Of a DNA stretch of 64,000 nucleotides, positions 8,017-18,031 are shown in pieces; the stretch's first letter is position 1, and every line of letters starts with the position of its first letter. A program made the position numbers and the translations under genes. Under the pieces are notes generated by a model. It was not told where the DNA came from. It ran no database searches and saw only the letters and a list, made by a program, of their open reading frames with translations. Source of the stretch: Rhodobacterales bacterium LSUCC0031 (GTDB lineage: Bacteria > Pseudomonadota > Alphaproteobacteria > Rhodobacterales > Rhodobacteraceae); the NCBI GenBank assembly GCA_015689735.1, contig WVSP01000003.1, forward strand, positions 186,001 through 250,000, read 5' to 3'.

Positions 8017-9231
8017 ATGCCCGACGGACAGACCCGCCACACTGGCCCTTCGCTCGCGCCTTTCGATTGGGCCGATCCCTTTCACCTCGCCGCCCAACTC
8101 AGCGCCGAAGAGCGCATGATCGCTGAAAGCGCGCGGGCCTATGCGCAGGATAAATTGCTGCCGCGCGTGAGCGACGCCTATCTCAACGAACGCGTTGCAC
8201 CCGAGATTTTTGCCGAGATGGGTGAGATGGGCCTTTTGGGCGTCACAATCCCCGAGGAATATGGCGGGCTTGGCGCAGGCTATGTGACCTATGGCCTTGT
8301 CGCCCGCGAGGTGGAACGCATCGACAGCGGCTATCGCTCGATGATGAGCGTTCAATCCAGCCTCGTGATGTATCCCATCCATGCCTATGGCTCTGAGGCG
8401 CAACGCCAGAAATATTTGCCTGGGCTCGCGGCGGGTACGCTCATCGGCTGTTTTGGCCTGACCGAACCCGATGCCGGCTCGGATCCTGCGGGAATGAAAA
8501 CCGTGGCCCGCAAGACCGCCGATGGCTATGTGTTGAACGGCGCCAAGATGTGGATTTCCAACAGTCCGATCGCCGATGTCTTCGTCATTTGGGCGAAGTC
8601 CGAGGCGCATGGCGGCAAGATCCGCGGCTTTGTTCTGGAAAAAGGCATGGCCGGGCTTTCCGCCCCCAAGATCGGCGGCAAGCTGTCCTTGCGCGCTTCT
8701 GTCACCGGCGAGATCGTCATGAAGGATGTGGCGGTGCCGGAAGAGGCGCTATTGCCGGGTGTCGAGGGGCTGAAAGGGCCTTTTGGCTGCCTCAACCGCG
8801 CGCGCTACGGGATCGCCTGGGGGGTGATGGGCGCGGCTGAGGATTGCTGGCATCGCGCGCGAGCATATGGGCTGGACCGGGTACAATTCGGACGCCCCTT
8901 GGCACAGACGCAACTGTTTCAAAAGAAGCTGGCTGATATGCAGACCGAGATCGCGCTGGGGCTACAGGCGGCATTGCGCGCCGGTCGCATGCTCGAAGAG
9001 GGCAGCTGCGCCCCCGAGGTGATTTCACTGATAAAGCGCAACAATTGCGGCAAGGCACTCGATATCGCGCGGGCTGCGCGCGACATGCATGGCGGCAATG
9101 GCATCATGGCCGAATACCATGTCATGCGCCACGCCCAGAACCTCGAAACGGTCAACACCTATGAAGGCACGCATGATGTGCATGCCTTGATCTTGGGGCG
9201 CGCTCAAACCGGGCTTCAGGCGTTTTTCTGA
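8017..9231 (+). CDS. gcdH: Glutaryl-CoA dehydrogenase
   Basis: FAD-dependent acyl-CoA dehydrogenase that oxidises and decarboxylates glutaryl-CoA to crotonyl-CoA in lysine, tryptophan and aromatic degradation. The 404-residue protein has the full fold: [14 protein letters not shown] in the middle domain, and the C-terminal [19 protein letters not shown], whose Glu in YEGTHD is the catalytic base. [15 protein letters not shown] near residues 107-121 carries the Arg that contacts the gamma-carboxylate in GcdH. Both features separate it from short-chain acyl-CoA dehydrogenases. It is monocistronic; convergent with choV across a pair of perfect palindromes. Confidence 0.92.
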   Translation: MPDGQTRHTGPSLAPFDWADPFHLAAQLSAEERMIAESARAYAQDKLLPRVSDAYLNERVAPEIFAEMGEMGLLGVTIPEEYGGLGAGYVTYGLVAREVERIDSGYRSMMSVQSSLVMYPIHAYGSEAQRQKYLPGLAAGTLIGCFGLTEPDAGSDPAGMKTVARKTADGYVLNGAKMWISNSPIADVFVIWAKSEAHGGKIRGFVLEKGMAGLSAPKIGGKLSLRASVTGEIVMKDVAVPEEALLPGVEGLKGPFGCLNRARYGIAWGVMGAAEDCWHRARAYGLDRVQFGRPLAQTQLFQKKLADMQTEIALGLQAALRAGRMLEEGSCAPEVISLIKRNNCGKALDIARAARDMHGGNGIMAEYHVMRHAQNLETVNTYEGTHDVHALILGRAQTGLQAFF

Positions 9232-9234
9232 TCA

Positions 9235-9284
9235 CGATTATTCGTACGAATAATCGCATGTTCGAATTTTCGTACGAAAATTCG
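9235..9284. repeat. Two tandem perfect 22-bp palindromes (probable bidirectional terminator)
   Basis: 9235-9256 and 9263-9284 are each perfect 22-bp palindromes sharing the core TTCGTACGAA, spaced by CATGTT. The outer arms differ (CGATTA versus CGAATTT), so these are variants of one design rather than a simple duplication. They lie 4 bp after the gcdH stop and 6 bp before the convergent choV stop, the same placement as the array at 1449-1517. Confidence 0.75.
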
Positions 9285-9289
9285 CTGCC

Positions 9290-10303
9290 TCAGCGGCCCA
9301 ATCTTGCCGCAACACTTGCAGGCGTGACCGCGCCGATCACGGCGCCCGCTTCTTGCACGGCGATGGCGGAGGGGTCTTGTGCGAACCGCGCAAGGATCGC
9401 GCGCAGGGGCAGATCCGGCGCGATGCGCGCCCCATCGCCTCCGCCGGGCACCATCACATCGCGCGCCGTCAAGACGCCCAAGGGGTTCATATTGGCTACG
9501 AAATCGGCGACATAGGCATTCGCGGGCCGCGAGAAAATCTCGCGCGGGGTGCCGCATTGCACGATCCGCCCGCCCTCCATGATCGCGATGCGGTTACCGA
9601 TCTTGAACGCCTCGTCCAGGTCATGGCTGACAAAGATGATCGTGCGCTTCAGATCGCGCTGCAGGTCGAGCAGTTCATCTTGCAGCTTTGTGCGGATCAG
9701 CGGGTCAAGCGCTGAAAAAGGCTCATCCATCAACAAGATCGGCGCCTCGGTGGCAAAGGCGCGCGCAAGCCCCACGCGTTGTTGCATCCCACCCGATAAT
9801 TCCCCCACCAGCGCATCGGCGCGGTCGGCAAGCCCCACCAAGGTCAGTTGGCGCGCGACCCGGGCCTTGCGCTCGGCCTCGGGGATACCTGCCAGTTCAA
9901 GCCCAAAGCCCACATTGTCGCGCACGCTCCGCCACGGCAGCAAGCCAAATTGCTGAAACACCATCGCGACAGCCGTCTGGCGCAGTGTGCGCAAACCCGC
10001 TCCGCGCGCCGCGGTGACATTGACCATCTGCGCGCCCACCCGCACCTCGACATGGCCGCGTACCACGGGGTTGAGCGCATTGACCGCGCGCAGCAGCGTG
10101 GATTTGCCCGACCCCGACAGGCCCATCAGAACAAGGATTTCTCCTTCTTCCACATCGAGGCTGCAATCATGCACGCCAAGTACCTGCCCCGTCGCGGCGT
10201 GTATCTCGGCGCGATCGGCGCCCCGGTCGGCATGTGCCAGCGCTCCGGCAGGGTCATTGCCGAACATGATACAGACCTCGTGGAAGCGGACGGCACGGGT
10301 CAT
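9290..10303 (-). CDS. choV: Choline ABC transporter ATP-binding protein ChoV
   Basis: ATPase of a quaternary-amine (choline) uptake ABC transporter. The 337-residue protein has Walker A GLSGSGKST, Q-loop FQQFGLLPWRSV, signature LSGGMQQRVGLARA, Walker B ILLMDEPFSALDP and switch His in FVSHDLDEA. The N-terminal LPW-type Q-loop and insertion before Walker A are typical of the ProV/ChoV/OpuAA group. The C-terminal roughly 70 residues replace the tandem CBS domains of ProV with a shorter region. The start overlaps the stop of the GFA gene by 4 bp, so it belongs to the choX-choW-GFA-choV operon. Confidence 0.93.
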   Translation of the reverse strand: MTRAVRFHEVCIMFGNDPAGALAHADRGADRAEIHAATGQVLGVHDCSLDVEEGEILVLMGLSGSGKSTLLRAVNALNPVVRGHVEVRVGAQMVNVTAARGAGLRTLRQTAVAMVFQQFGLLPWRSVRDNVGFGLELAGIPEAERKARVARQLTLVGLADRADALVGELSGGMQQRVGLARAFATEAPILLMDEPFSALDPLIRTKLQDELLDLQRDLKRTIIFVSHDLDEAFKIGNRIAIMEGGRIVQCGTPREIFSRPANAYVADFVANMNPLGVLTARDVMVPGGGDGARIAPDLPLRAILARFAQDPSAIAVQEAGAVIGAVTPASVAARLGR

Positions 10304-10716
10304 GTCGGGGTCTTCTCGTAGCGTAGAACACCACTCATCCGCGCAGGCGCCCCGTCGGAGGGGTGGTTGATCCCGTCATTGACCGGGATTTCGGGCAGAT
10401 CCCAAACCGAAATACCTTGCAAACAGGCAAGATTGACTCCGAATTGGTGCGGATTCGAGCGACGCTGATGGTGCGTATAGATCCCGCAGTGAGCACAAAA
10501 GAAATGACGCGCGGTATGGCTGCCGAACTGGTAGAGCGTCAGCGCCTCTTCGCCTGCCAGAAATGTGATCGCATCAAGGGACGCCGACACCGCGACCGCG
10601 CCGCGCATCGTGCAATACGAGCAGGTGCAACGCCGGGCCGAGGTCAATCCGCCCGCAAGCGTCACGCGGAACCGCACCTTGCCGCAATGGCAGGCCGCGT
10701 CGTAAGCTTCGATCAT
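10300..10716 (-). CDS. GFA-family (glutathione-dependent formaldehyde-activating-like) protein
   Basis: A 138-residue protein of the GFA fold. Zinc-binding cysteines are visible as CHCGKVRF (residues 9-16), CTCSYC (30-35) and FFCAHCGIYTHH (73-82), the classical CxC...CxxC...CxxC pattern. Gfa of Paracoccus was proposed to speed formation of S-hydroxymethylglutathione, but most family members have no proven activity. The gene is wedged between choW and choV with 4-bp ATGA overlaps at both ends, so it is translationally coupled to a choline transporter. Choline and betaine demethylation releases formaldehyde, which makes a detoxification role attractive but unproven. Confidence 0.85.
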   Translation of the reverse strand: MIEAYDAACHCGKVRFRVTLAGGLTSARRCTCSYCTMRGAVAVSASLDAITFLAGEEALTLYQFGSHTARHFFCAHCGIYTHHQRRSNPHQFGVNLACLQGISVWDLPEIPVNDGINHPSDGAPARMSGVLRYEKTPT

Positions 10717-11666
10717 CGGCGTTGCACCCTCAAAAGTCGGTCGAGCAAGATCGCCACCACCACGATGATCAGCCCCGCCTCGAAACCCAGCCCGGTGTTC
10801 ACTTGGTTGAGCGCGCGCACCACTGGCACGCCCAAGCCATCCGCCCCCACCAGTGCGGCGATCACCACCATCGAAAGCGACAGCATGATGGTCTGGTTCA
10901 GCCCCGCCATGATCTGCGGCGCGGCATAGGGCAACTCGACCTTCCACAGCTTTTGGCGCGGCGTGGCACCAAAAGCATCGGCCGCCTCGATCAGCGCGAC
11001 GGGGGTCGAAGATATCCCCAGATGCGTCAGCCGGATCGGCGCGGGCAGAACAAAGATCACCGTCGCAATCAGCCCCGGCACCATGCCGATACCAAAAAAC
11101 ACGATCGCCGGGATCAGATAGACAAAGGTCGGGAGCGTCTGCATCAAATCGAGCACCGGCCGCATCGCGGCATAAAGCCGAGGCCGATGCGCCGCAGCGA
11201 TCCCGATCGGCACGCCCAAGCCCATGCACACCATACAGGCCGCCATGACCAGTGTCAGGCTTTCGGTCGTTTCCTCCCAATAGCCTTGATTGATAATGAA
11301 CAACAGGCCAGCGGCCAAAAGCGCAGGCACCCGCCAGCCACGATGCAGGCGATAGGCCAGCAAGACCATGATCACCGTCATCAGGATCGGGTGCCAATCG
11401 CGCGGATAAAGGTAATCGATCTCTGACCGGCGCAGATCATACAGCCAGCCGGTATTTGGCGGCTCTTGCAGCAGCGCAAGGATCGCGTCGATCATCACCT
11501 CAAGCGCGATGGCCATCGCATCGAAAAGGCCCACAAGGTTGGATTGCAGCCAATCGAAAACGGCCTCAGCGGCATCGCCCACGCGGATCTTGCAAGCCGA
11601 CAAGGCGGCAAGCGGCCCCATGCCTTCGGGCCAGCCTTGTTCACATTCGGTCAGCCATCGCAGCAT
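10713..11666 (-). CDS. choW: Choline ABC transporter permease ChoW
   Basis: Inner-membrane permease of the choline importer. The 317-residue protein has a long periplasmic/cytoplasmic N-terminus with WLQSN, then about seven membrane segments (for example ILMTVIMVLLAYRL, VPALLAAGLLFII, LTLVMAACMVCMGLGVPIGIA). The cytoplasmic EAA-like loop reads EAADAFGATPRQKLWKVELPYA, followed by GLNQTIMLSLSMVVIAALVGA, which is diagnostic for the ProW/OpuAB/ChoW group. ATG 11666 has an AAGGGA-like ribosome site at good distance; a TTG two codons earlier is an alternative. The stop overlaps the GFA start. Confidence 0.93.
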   Translation of the reverse strand: MLRWLTECEQGWPEGMGPLAALSACKIRVGDAAEAVFDWLQSNLVGLFDAMAIALEVMIDAILALLQEPPNTGWLYDLRRSEIDYLYPRDWHPILMTVIMVLLAYRLHRGWRVPALLAAGLLFIINQGYWEETTESLTLVMAACMVCMGLGVPIGIAAAHRPRLYAAMRPVLDLMQTLPTFVYLIPAIVFFGIGMVPGLIATVIFVLPAPIRLTHLGISSTPVALIEAADAFGATPRQKLWKVELPYAAPQIMAGLNQTIMLSLSMVVIAALVGADGLGVPVVRALNQVNTGLGFEAGLIIVVVAILLDRLLRVQRR

Positions 11667-11737
11667 GGGCAATCCCTTTGGATTACGACATGCGGCGCAA
11701 GCACGACGCTGCGCCGCATGTCATCGATCCGGCCGTA

Positions 11738-12688
11738 TCAGAGGCCGAGTGCCGCCGTGACCGCGGCGCGCGCATCGCCACCATCGATGGTGGTCACGCC
11801 CTCAAGCCAACCCATGACCTGATCGGGATTGGCCGCCATCCAGGTGGTGGCCGCCTTTTCGGGGTCTTCGCCATCGTTCAGGATCGCGCCCATGATCTCG
11901 TTCTCCATCGCAAGGGTGAAGACGAGGTTGTTCAACAGCACGCCCACATTTGGGCAAGCTTCGACATAGCCTGCGCGGGTATTGGTAAAGACGGTCGCCC
12001 CACCCAGATCGGGGCCGAACCAATCATCGCCGCCGGTCAGATAGGTCAGATCGAAATTGGCGTTCATGGGATGCGGTTCCCATGCAAGGAAGACGATCGG
12101 CTCTCCACGATCAACCGCGCGCGCGACTTGCGCGAGCATGCCTTGTTCCGAGCTTTCGACCACTTCGAAATCCGCCCCGCCAAGGCCGAAGGCATCAGCG
12201 CCGATCATGTCCATGATCAGGCGGTTGCCATCGTTGCCGGGTTCGATCCCGTAGATCTGGCTATCCAGCGCATCGGCGGCACCGGCAATATCGGCGAAGT
12301 CCGCAATCCCCATCGCCGCGCCATGGGCATTGGTGGCAAGCGTATATTTCGCCCCCTCAAGATTCGCGCGCACCGTATCGACCGTGCCAGCATCGCGATA
12401 GGGGGCGATATCGCCCTCCATCGTGGGCATCCAGTTGCCAAGGAAAACATCGATATCGCCCGCCGCAAGCGAGGTGTAGGTCACCGGCACCGACAGCACG
12501 CGGGTTTCCGTCTCATAGCCCAAGGCCTCGAGCACAACGGATGTGGCCGCGGTCGTCGCGGTGATATCGGTCCAGCCAACATCGGAAAAGCGCACGGTGC
12601 CACACTCGCCATGACCACCGGCCAAGGCCGCCCCTGCGCTCAAGCTCATGGCAAGCACGCTGCACGCGGTGCGATTGATCAAGCTCAT
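11738..12688 (-). CDS. choX: Choline-binding periplasmic protein ChoX
   Basis: Substrate-binding protein of the ChoXWV choline transporter. The 316-residue precursor has a Sec signal peptide (about residues 1-23, cleavage after ALA). The mature part shows the aromatic cage residues expected for quaternary amines: GWTDITA near the N-terminus, LGNWMPTM around 83-90, and LAWEPHPMN further on. It is the first gene of the operon, divergent from betI, with the BetI-like operator about 30 bp upstream of its start. Choline rather than betaine or proline is inferred from the linked bet genes. Confidence 0.92.
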   Translation of the reverse strand: MSLINRTACSVLAMSLSAGAALAGGHGECGTVRFSDVGWTDITATTAATSVVLEALGYETETRVLSVPVTYTSLAAGDIDVFLGNWMPTMEGDIAPYRDAGTVDTVRANLEGAKYTLATNAHGAAMGIADFADIAGAADALDSQIYGIEPGNDGNRLIMDMIGADAFGLGGADFEVVESSEQGMLAQVARAVDRGEPIVFLAWEPHPMNANFDLTYLTGGDDWFGPDLGGATVFTNTRAGYVEACPNVGVLLNNLVFTLAMENEIMGAILNDGEDPEKAATTWMAANPDQVMGWLEGVTTIDGGDARAAVTAALGL

Positions 12689-12716
12689 TTGTCTGTCTCC
12701 CTGTTGCGGTCGTTTG

Positions 12717-12736
12717 TTGATTGACCAGTCAATTAA
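12717..12736. promoter_or_regulatory. BetI-like operator between choX and betI
   Basis: Arms TTGATTGAC (12717-12725) and GTCAATTAA (12728-12736) around a CA spacer; 8 of 9 positions pair and the inner ATTGAC/GTCAAT is perfect. This strongly resembles described BetI operators, which centre on ATTGA...TCAAT. Placed in the divergent promoter, one site could let BetI control both uptake and catabolism, released by choline. Confidence 0.75.
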
Positions 12737-12777
12737 AATCCGATCTTCTTGAGCACTGCAACCCTAAGGAGTCTTCG

Positions 12778-13359
12778 ATGCCGCGGATCGGTATGATGGC
12801 ACAGCGTAAAGACGCACTTGTCAACGCCACGATCCACGAGATCGGGCGCAAGGGCTCGCTCGACGTCACGATGGGCCAGATTGCAAGCGCGGCAGGTGTC
12901 TCATCGGCGCTGGCACATCACTATTTCGGCTCGAAGGACGAGCTCTTTCTTGCCGCGATGCGGGCGATTCTCTCCGAGTTCGGGCGCGAAGCGCGGCAGG
13001 CACTCGGCGAGGCACAGACCCCCCGCGCGCGCCTGTCCGCCCTTGTTCAGGCCAGTTTTGGGGGCCGTAATTTCCAGCCCGAGGTGGTGGCTGCATGGCT
13101 GAATTTCTACGTTCTCGCCCAGACCCAAGTACAGGCCGCGCGGCTTTTGCGGGTCTATCAACAGCGCCTTGTCACGAACCTGACCCATGCCGCGCGGCCG
13201 CTCTGCGATGATCCGGTCGCCTTGGCGCGCACTGCGGCGGCGCTGATCGACGGGCTTTATATCCGCCATGCCCTGACCGAGGCAGGCCCACCTGACGCCT
13301 CAGCCGCTATCGCAACCCTCGAGAGATATCTCGACCTTGCTACCGGACAGCGCCCATGA
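12778..13359 (+). CDS. betI: BetI, choline-responsive TetR repressor
   Basis: TetR-family repressor of the choline/betaine genes. The 193-residue protein begins MPRIGMMAQRKDALVNATI, has the helix-turn-helix IASAAGVSSALAHHYFGSKDELFLAAM (about residues 38-64), and a helical ligand domain. The preceding AAGGAG at good spacing fixes the start at 12778 rather than at an in-frame codon 57 bp upstream. The operator lies 42 bp before the start. The stop overlaps the betC start by 4 bp. Confidence 0.95.
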   Translation: MPRIGMMAQRKDALVNATIHEIGRKGSLDVTMGQIASAAGVSSALAHHYFGSKDELFLAAMRAILSEFGREARQALGEAQTPRARLSALVQASFGGRNFQPEVVAAWLNFYVLAQTQVQAARLLRVYQQRLVTNLTHAARPLCDDPVALARTAAALIDGLYIRHALTEAGPPDASAAIATLERYLDLATGQRP

Positions 13360-14864
13360 GCCGCCCCAATATCCTGATCGTGATGGTTGACCAGCTGAAC
13401 GGGACGCTCTTTCCCGATGGTCCGGCCGAGTGGCTGCATGCCCCAAACCTCAAGGCACTGGCCGCGCGCTCGCTGCGCTTTGCCAATGCCTATACCGCAA
13501 GCCCCCTTTGCGCGCCGGCGCGGGCCAGTTTCATGTCCGGCCAACTCCCCTCGCGAACGGGGGTCTATGACAATGCGGCCGAGTTTGCATCCTCCATCCC
13601 GACCTATGCCCATCACTTGCGCCGCGCAGGTTATCAGACCTGCCTCTCGGGCAAGATGCATTTCGTCGGCCCCGACCAGCTTCACGGTTTCGAAGAGCGC
13701 CTGACGACTGACATCTACCCCGCCGATTTCGGCTGGACGCCCGATTACCGCAAACCGGGCGAGCGGATCGATTGGTGGTATCACAATATGGGTTCCGTCA
13801 CCGGCGCAGGCGTGGCCGAGATCACCAACCAGATGGAATATGACGACGAGGTGGCCTTTGCCGCCGAGCAAAAGCTCTATGACCTCGCGCGTGGGCGTGA
13901 CGACCGGCCTTGGTGCTTGACCGTCAGCTTTACCCACCCCCACGACCCTTACGTCGCCCGGCGCAAATACTGGGATCTTTACGCCGATTGCGCGCATCTG
14001 ATGCCCCAGATGCCCGCCCTGCCCTATGACGATCACGACCCACATGCGCAGCGCATCTTCGATGCCAATGACTGGCGGAATTTCGACATCACCGATGATG
14101 ACATCACGCGCTCGCGGCGCGCCTATTTCGCCAATATCTCCTATCTCGACGACAAGATCGGCGGCTTGCTGGATGTGCTGGCACGGACCCGGCAAGAAGC
14201 CATCGTGGTCTTCGTCTCGGACCATGGCGACATGCTGGGCGAGCGGGGGCTGTGGTTCAAGATGAACTTTTTCGAAGGGTCCGCGCGCGTGCCGATGATG
14301 ATCGCGGCCCCCGGTCTTGCCCCTCGCTGCGTCGATGACCCGGTTTCGACCATCGATCTTTGCCCCACGCTCTGCGATCTGGCAGGCGTGTCGATGGATG
14401 ACGTCATGCCCTGGACCGATGGCGAAAGCCTCTTGCCCCTTGCCCAAGGTAGCAGCCGGACAAGCCCCGTCGCGATGGAATACGCCGCCGAGGCCAGCAT
14501 TACGCCGCTGGTGGGCCTGCGCCAAAGCCGCTGGAAATACACCAACTGCGCCGCCGACCCCGAGCAGCTGTTCGACCTCGACACCGATCCGCAGGAACGT
14601 GTGAACCTCGCCCTTGACCCGGCGCATGGCGAGACGCTGGAAAACTTCCGCCGCATGGCCGCAGAACGTTGGGATCTCGAAGCCTTTGACGCAGCCGTGC
14701 GCGAAAGCCAGGCGCGCCGCTGGGTGGTTTACGAGGCGCTCAGAAACGGCGCCTATTACCCGTGGGATTTCCAGCCGCTCCGCGCCGCCTCCGAACGCTT
14801 CATGCGCAACCATATGGACCTCAATATTCTTGAGGAAAGTCAACGTTTTCCAAGGGGCGAATAG
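13356..14864 (+). CDS. betC: BetC, choline-sulfatase
   Basis: Cytoplasmic type I sulfatase that hydrolyses choline-O-sulfate to choline and sulfate. The 502-residue protein carries the sulfatase signature with Cys52 in SPLCAPARASFMSGQ (CxPxR), the cysteine converted to formylglycine. Metal ligands are visible in VMVDQ near the N-terminus and VFVSDHGDMLGERG later. The C-terminal extension (ERFMRNHMDLNILEES) is typical of BetC, where it aids oligomerisation. It lies second in betICBA, translationally coupled to betI, so choline-O-sulfate from algae is an expected substrate. Confidence 0.95.
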   Translation: MSRPNILIVMVDQLNGTLFPDGPAEWLHAPNLKALAARSLRFANAYTASPLCAPARASFMSGQLPSRTGVYDNAAEFASSIPTYAHHLRRAGYQTCLSGKMHFVGPDQLHGFEERLTTDIYPADFGWTPDYRKPGERIDWWYHNMGSVTGAGVAEITNQMEYDDEVAFAAEQKLYDLARGRDDRPWCLTVSFTHPHDPYVARRKYWDLYADCAHLMPQMPALPYDDHDPHAQRIFDANDWRNFDITDDDITRSRRAYFANISYLDDKIGGLLDVLARTRQEAIVVFVSDHGDMLGERGLWFKMNFFEGSARVPMMIAAPGLAPRCVDDPVSTIDLCPTLCDLAGVSMDDVMPWTDGESLLPLAQGSSRTSPVAMEYAAEASITPLVGLRQSRWKYTNCAADPEQLFDLDTDPQERVNLALDPAHGETLENFRRMAAERWDLEAFDAAVRESQARRWVVYEALRNGAYYPWDFQPLRAASERFMRNHMDLNILEESQRFPRGE

Positions 14865-14891
14865 TCCCAAAACGAAAGAAGATGGGGAAAG

Positions 14892-16343
14892 ATGCAAGCC
14901 CAACCCAAAGCCAGCCATTTCGTGAACGGCGCCTATCTCGAGGATGCCGCAGGCGCCCCCCTGCAAGTGATCTTTCCCGGCACGGGCGAGACCATCGCAG
15001 AGCTGCACGAGGCGACGGCGCACGTGGTCGAAGCGGCGCTTACCGCCGCCAAAGCGGCCCTGGGACCATGGGCCGCGCTCAAGCCCATCGAACGCGGCCG
15101 CATCCTGCGCCGCGCGGCCGACATCATCCGCGAACGCAACCGCGCATTGTCGGAACTGGAAACGCTCGACACCGGCAAGCCCATCTCCGAAACGCTGGTT
15201 GCCGATGCCACCTCCGCCGCCGATGCGCTGGAATATTTTGGCGGGCTTGCAGGCACATTGACCGGCGAGCATGTGCCGCTCGGGGCTGACTGGGCCTATA
15301 CGATGCGCATCCCCTTGGGCGTTTGCGTGGGCCTTGGCGCGTGGAACTACCCCACCCAAGTTGCGGCATGGAAAGCCGCACCCGCGCTTGTCTGCGGCAA
15401 CACGATGGTCTTCAAACCCTCGGAGCAAACGCCGCTATCCGCCCTGAAACTGGCCGAAATCCTGATCGAGGCGGGCGCACCGCCGGGCGTGTTCAACGTC
15501 ATCCAAGGGGCGGGATCTGTGGGCCGCGCGCTAGTCGAGGACGCCCGCGTCGCCAAGGTCTCGCTCACCGGCTCCGCCGAGACGGGCAAAAAGGTCTATG
15601 CCGGGGCGGCGGCGCAGATGAAGCATGTCACGATGGAGTTGGGCGGCAAATCGCCCCTGATCATCTTCGACGATGCCGATCTCGAAAGTGCTGTATCGGC
15701 CGCGATCAACGCCAATTTCTTCGCCACCGGACAGGTCTGTTCCAACGGCACGCGGGTCTTCGTGCAACGGGGCATCAAGGACGCCTTTCTAGACCGGCTG
15801 AGTGCGCGTTTGGCCGGGGCCGTCATCGGCGACCCGCGCGATGAGGCGACGACTTTCGGCCCGATGGTCAGCGAAGAACAGCTTGCCATCGTCTTGCGCT
15901 ACATCGCGATCGGCAAGGCCGAGGGCGCGCGGCTGATTGCAGGCGGCGCGCGACTCGACCGCCCCGGTGCCTTTGTCCAACCCACCGTCTTTGCCGATGT
16001 CACCGACGACATGACCATCGCGCGCGAAGAGATCTTCGGCCCTGTCATGTCGGTTCTCGATTTCGACACCGAAGACGAGGTGATCACCCGCGCCAATGCC
16101 ACCGATCTGGGCCTGTCGGGCGCGGTCTTTACCCGCGACCTTGCGCGCGGCCACCGTGTCGTCCACGCGATCGAGGCGGGATCAGTCTGGATCAACCAAT
16201 ACAACCTCACTCCGGTCGAGGTTCCCTTTGGCGGGATCAAGGGCTCGGGCGTAGGCCGCGAAAATTCCCGCGCGGCGCTGGAGGCGTATTCACAACTCAA
16301 GACTGTCTATGTCGGCATGACCCCGGTGGAGGCCGCCTATTGA
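14892..16343 (+). CDS. betB: BetB, betaine aldehyde dehydrogenase
   Basis: NAD(P)-dependent dehydrogenase oxidising betaine aldehyde to glycine betaine. The 483-residue enzyme shows ALDH motifs in order: [13 protein letters not shown] and [12 protein letters not shown] (cofactor), [11 protein letters not shown], catalytic Glu in MELGGKSPL, catalytic Cys in [15 protein letters not shown], and [10 protein letters not shown]. The [14 protein letters not shown] context around the cysteine is typical of BetB. It starts 27 bp after betC; its TGA overlaps the betA ATG (TGATG). Confidence 0.95.
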   Translation: MQAQPKASHFVNGAYLEDAAGAPLQVIFPGTGETIAELHEATAHVVEAALTAAKAALGPWAALKPIERGRILRRAADIIRERNRALSELETLDTGKPISETLVADATSAADALEYFGGLAGTLTGEHVPLGADWAYTMRIPLGVCVGLGAWNYPTQVAAWKAAPALVCGNTMVFKPSEQTPLSALKLAEILIEAGAPPGVFNVIQGAGSVGRALVEDARVAKVSLTGSAETGKKVYAGAAAQMKHVTMELGGKSPLIIFDDADLESAVSAAINANFFATGQVCSNGTRVFVQRGIKDAFLDRLSARLAGAVIGDPRDEATTFGPMVSEEQLAIVLRYIAIGKAEGARLIAGGARLDRPGAFVQPTVFADVTDDMTIAREEIFGPVMSVLDFDTEDEVITRANATDLGLSGAVFTRDLARGHRVVHAIEAGSVWINQYNLTPVEVPFGGIKGSGVGRENSRAALEAYSQLKTVYVGMTPVEAAY

Positions 16344-18028
16344 TGGCGGAAACGATGCAAGCCGAATACGTCGTCATCGGCGCGGGCAGCGCGGGCTGTG
16401 CCATCGCCTACAGGCTGGCCGAAGCGGGCAAATCCGTGATCGTCGTCGAACATGGCGGCAGCGATTGGGGGCCTTTCATCAACATGCCCGCGGCCCTGTC
16501 CTACCCGATGAACATGTCGCGCTACGACTGGGGCTATGTGACCGAGCCAGAACCGCATATGGGCGGGCGCATCATGGCCTGCCCGCGCGGCAAGGTGCTG
16601 GGCGGATCATCCTCGATCAACGGCATGATCTATGTACGCGGCCATGCCCATGACTTTGACACATGGGCCGAACTGGGTGCCGATGGCTGGGCCTATGCCG
16701 ATGTCCTGCCCTATTTCAAACGCGCGGAAACCTGGCATGGCGATGCGGGCGATGCGGCCTATCGTGGCAACAACGGCCCGCTTCACATCACGCGCGGCCC
16801 ACGCAAGAACCCGCTTTTCGATGCCTTCATCCAGGCAGGCGCCAATGCGGGCTATGGCGCGACCGACGACTATAACGGCCAGCGGCAAGAGGGGTTCGGT
16901 GCCTTCGAGATGACCGTCTGGCAGGGCGAACGCTGGTCGGCCGCCAAGGCCTATCTGCGCCCCGCGCTCAAGACCGGCCGCTGCAACGTGGCGCGCGGTC
17001 TGGTGGACAGGATCGAGATCACGAATGGCCGCGCCACCGGCGTGCGGCTCGTCGGCGGTCAGGTGATCAGCGCGCGCGCCGAAGTCGTCTTGTCGGCAGG
17101 CGCGATCAATTCCCCCAAGATCCTGATGCAAAGCGGCATCGGCCCTGCCAAGCATCTTTCAGAACATGGCATAGCCGTCATCGCTGACCGCGCAGGTGTG
17201 GGCCAAAACCTGCAAGACCATCTGGAGCTTTATATCCAGTTCGCCGCGACAAAACCCGTCAGCCTTGCGCCTTACTGGTCGCTCTGGGGCAAGGCGCTCG
17301 TTGGCGCGCAGTGGCTGTTCTTCCGCAAGGGATTGGGCGCGTCGAACAATTTCGAGGCTTGCGGCTTCATCCGCTCGCGCGCCGGCATTGCCTATCCCGA
17401 TATCCAGTATCACTTCCTTCCCATCGCTGTGCGCTATGACGGCAAGACGGCTGCCCAAGGCCACGGGTTTCAGGCCCATGTCGGCCCCATGCGCTCGAAA
17501 AGCCGGGGTGCGGTCAGCTTGCGCGCGGCCGATCCACGCGCGGCACCGCGCATCCAGTTCAACTACATGTCCCACCCTGATGATTGGGCGGAATTCCGCA
17601 CCGCCATACGGCTGACGCGCGAGATTTTCGCGACCGACCCGATGGCGGGCTTCGTCGATCACGAGATCCAGCCGGGGGCGGAGGCGCAAAGCGATGCGGC
17701 ACTCGATGCGGTCATCCGCGAACATGCCGAAAGCGCCTATCACCCTTGTGGCACCTGCCGCATGGGGCGCGCCGACGACCCTTTGGCGGTGGTCGACCCA
17801 GAGGCGCGGGTGATCGGCGTCGATGGGCTGCGGCTGGCCGACAGTTCGGTCTTTCCCCAGATCACCAATGGCAACCTCAACGCGCCCTCGATCATGGTGG
17901 GCGAAAAGGCCGCCGATCACATCCTTGGCCGCGCACCCTTGGCACCCGAGAACCTCGACCCTTGGATCGCGCCCGATTGGCAACATGCCCAGCGCGAAAG
18001 CAAGGCAGGGCCGCTGGGCGTGAAATAG
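16343..18028 (+). CDS. betA: BetA, choline dehydrogenase
   Basis: FAD-dependent GMC oxidoreductase converting choline to betaine aldehyde at the membrane. The 561-residue protein opens with [17 protein letters not shown] (FAD-binding) and has the GMC signatures [15 protein letters not shown] and [18 protein letters not shown]. The catalytic region near the end reads [10 protein letters not shown] and [20 protein letters not shown]. Length and motifs fit BetA. ATG 16343 overlaps the betB stop. The gene ends 3 bp before the convergent VWA gene, leaving no room for a separate terminator. Confidence 0.95.
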   Translation: MAETMQAEYVVIGAGSAGCAIAYRLAEAGKSVIVVEHGGSDWGPFINMPAALSYPMNMSRYDWGYVTEPEPHMGGRIMACPRGKVLGGSSSINGMIYVRGHAHDFDTWAELGADGWAYADVLPYFKRAETWHGDAGDAAYRGNNGPLHITRGPRKNPLFDAFIQAGANAGYGATDDYNGQRQEGFGAFEMTVWQGERWSAAKAYLRPALKTGRCNVARGLVDRIEITNGRATGVRLVGGQVISARAEVVLSAGAINSPKILMQSGIGPAKHLSEHGIAVIADRAGVGQNLQDHLELYIQFAATKPVSLAPYWSLWGKALVGAQWLFFRKGLGASNNFEACGFIRSRAGIAYPDIQYHFLPIAVRYDGKTAAQGHGFQAHVGPMRSKSRGAVSLRAADPRAAPRIQFNYMSHPDDWAEFRTAIRLTREIFATDPMAGFVDHEIQPGAEAQSDAALDAVIREHAESAYHPCGTCRMGRADDPLAVVDPEARVIGVDGLRLADSSVFPQITNGNLNAPSIMVGEKAADHILGRAPLAPENLDPWIAPDWQHAQRESKAGPLGVK

Positions 18029-18031
18029 GCG

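Noticed and set aside
10300-11397. One long minus-strand frame that would join a GFA domain to an upstream segment
   Set aside because: The upstream part lies in the wrong frame over choW, which is clearly coding in another frame. The GFA domain starts cleanly at ATG 10716 with a 4-bp overlap.
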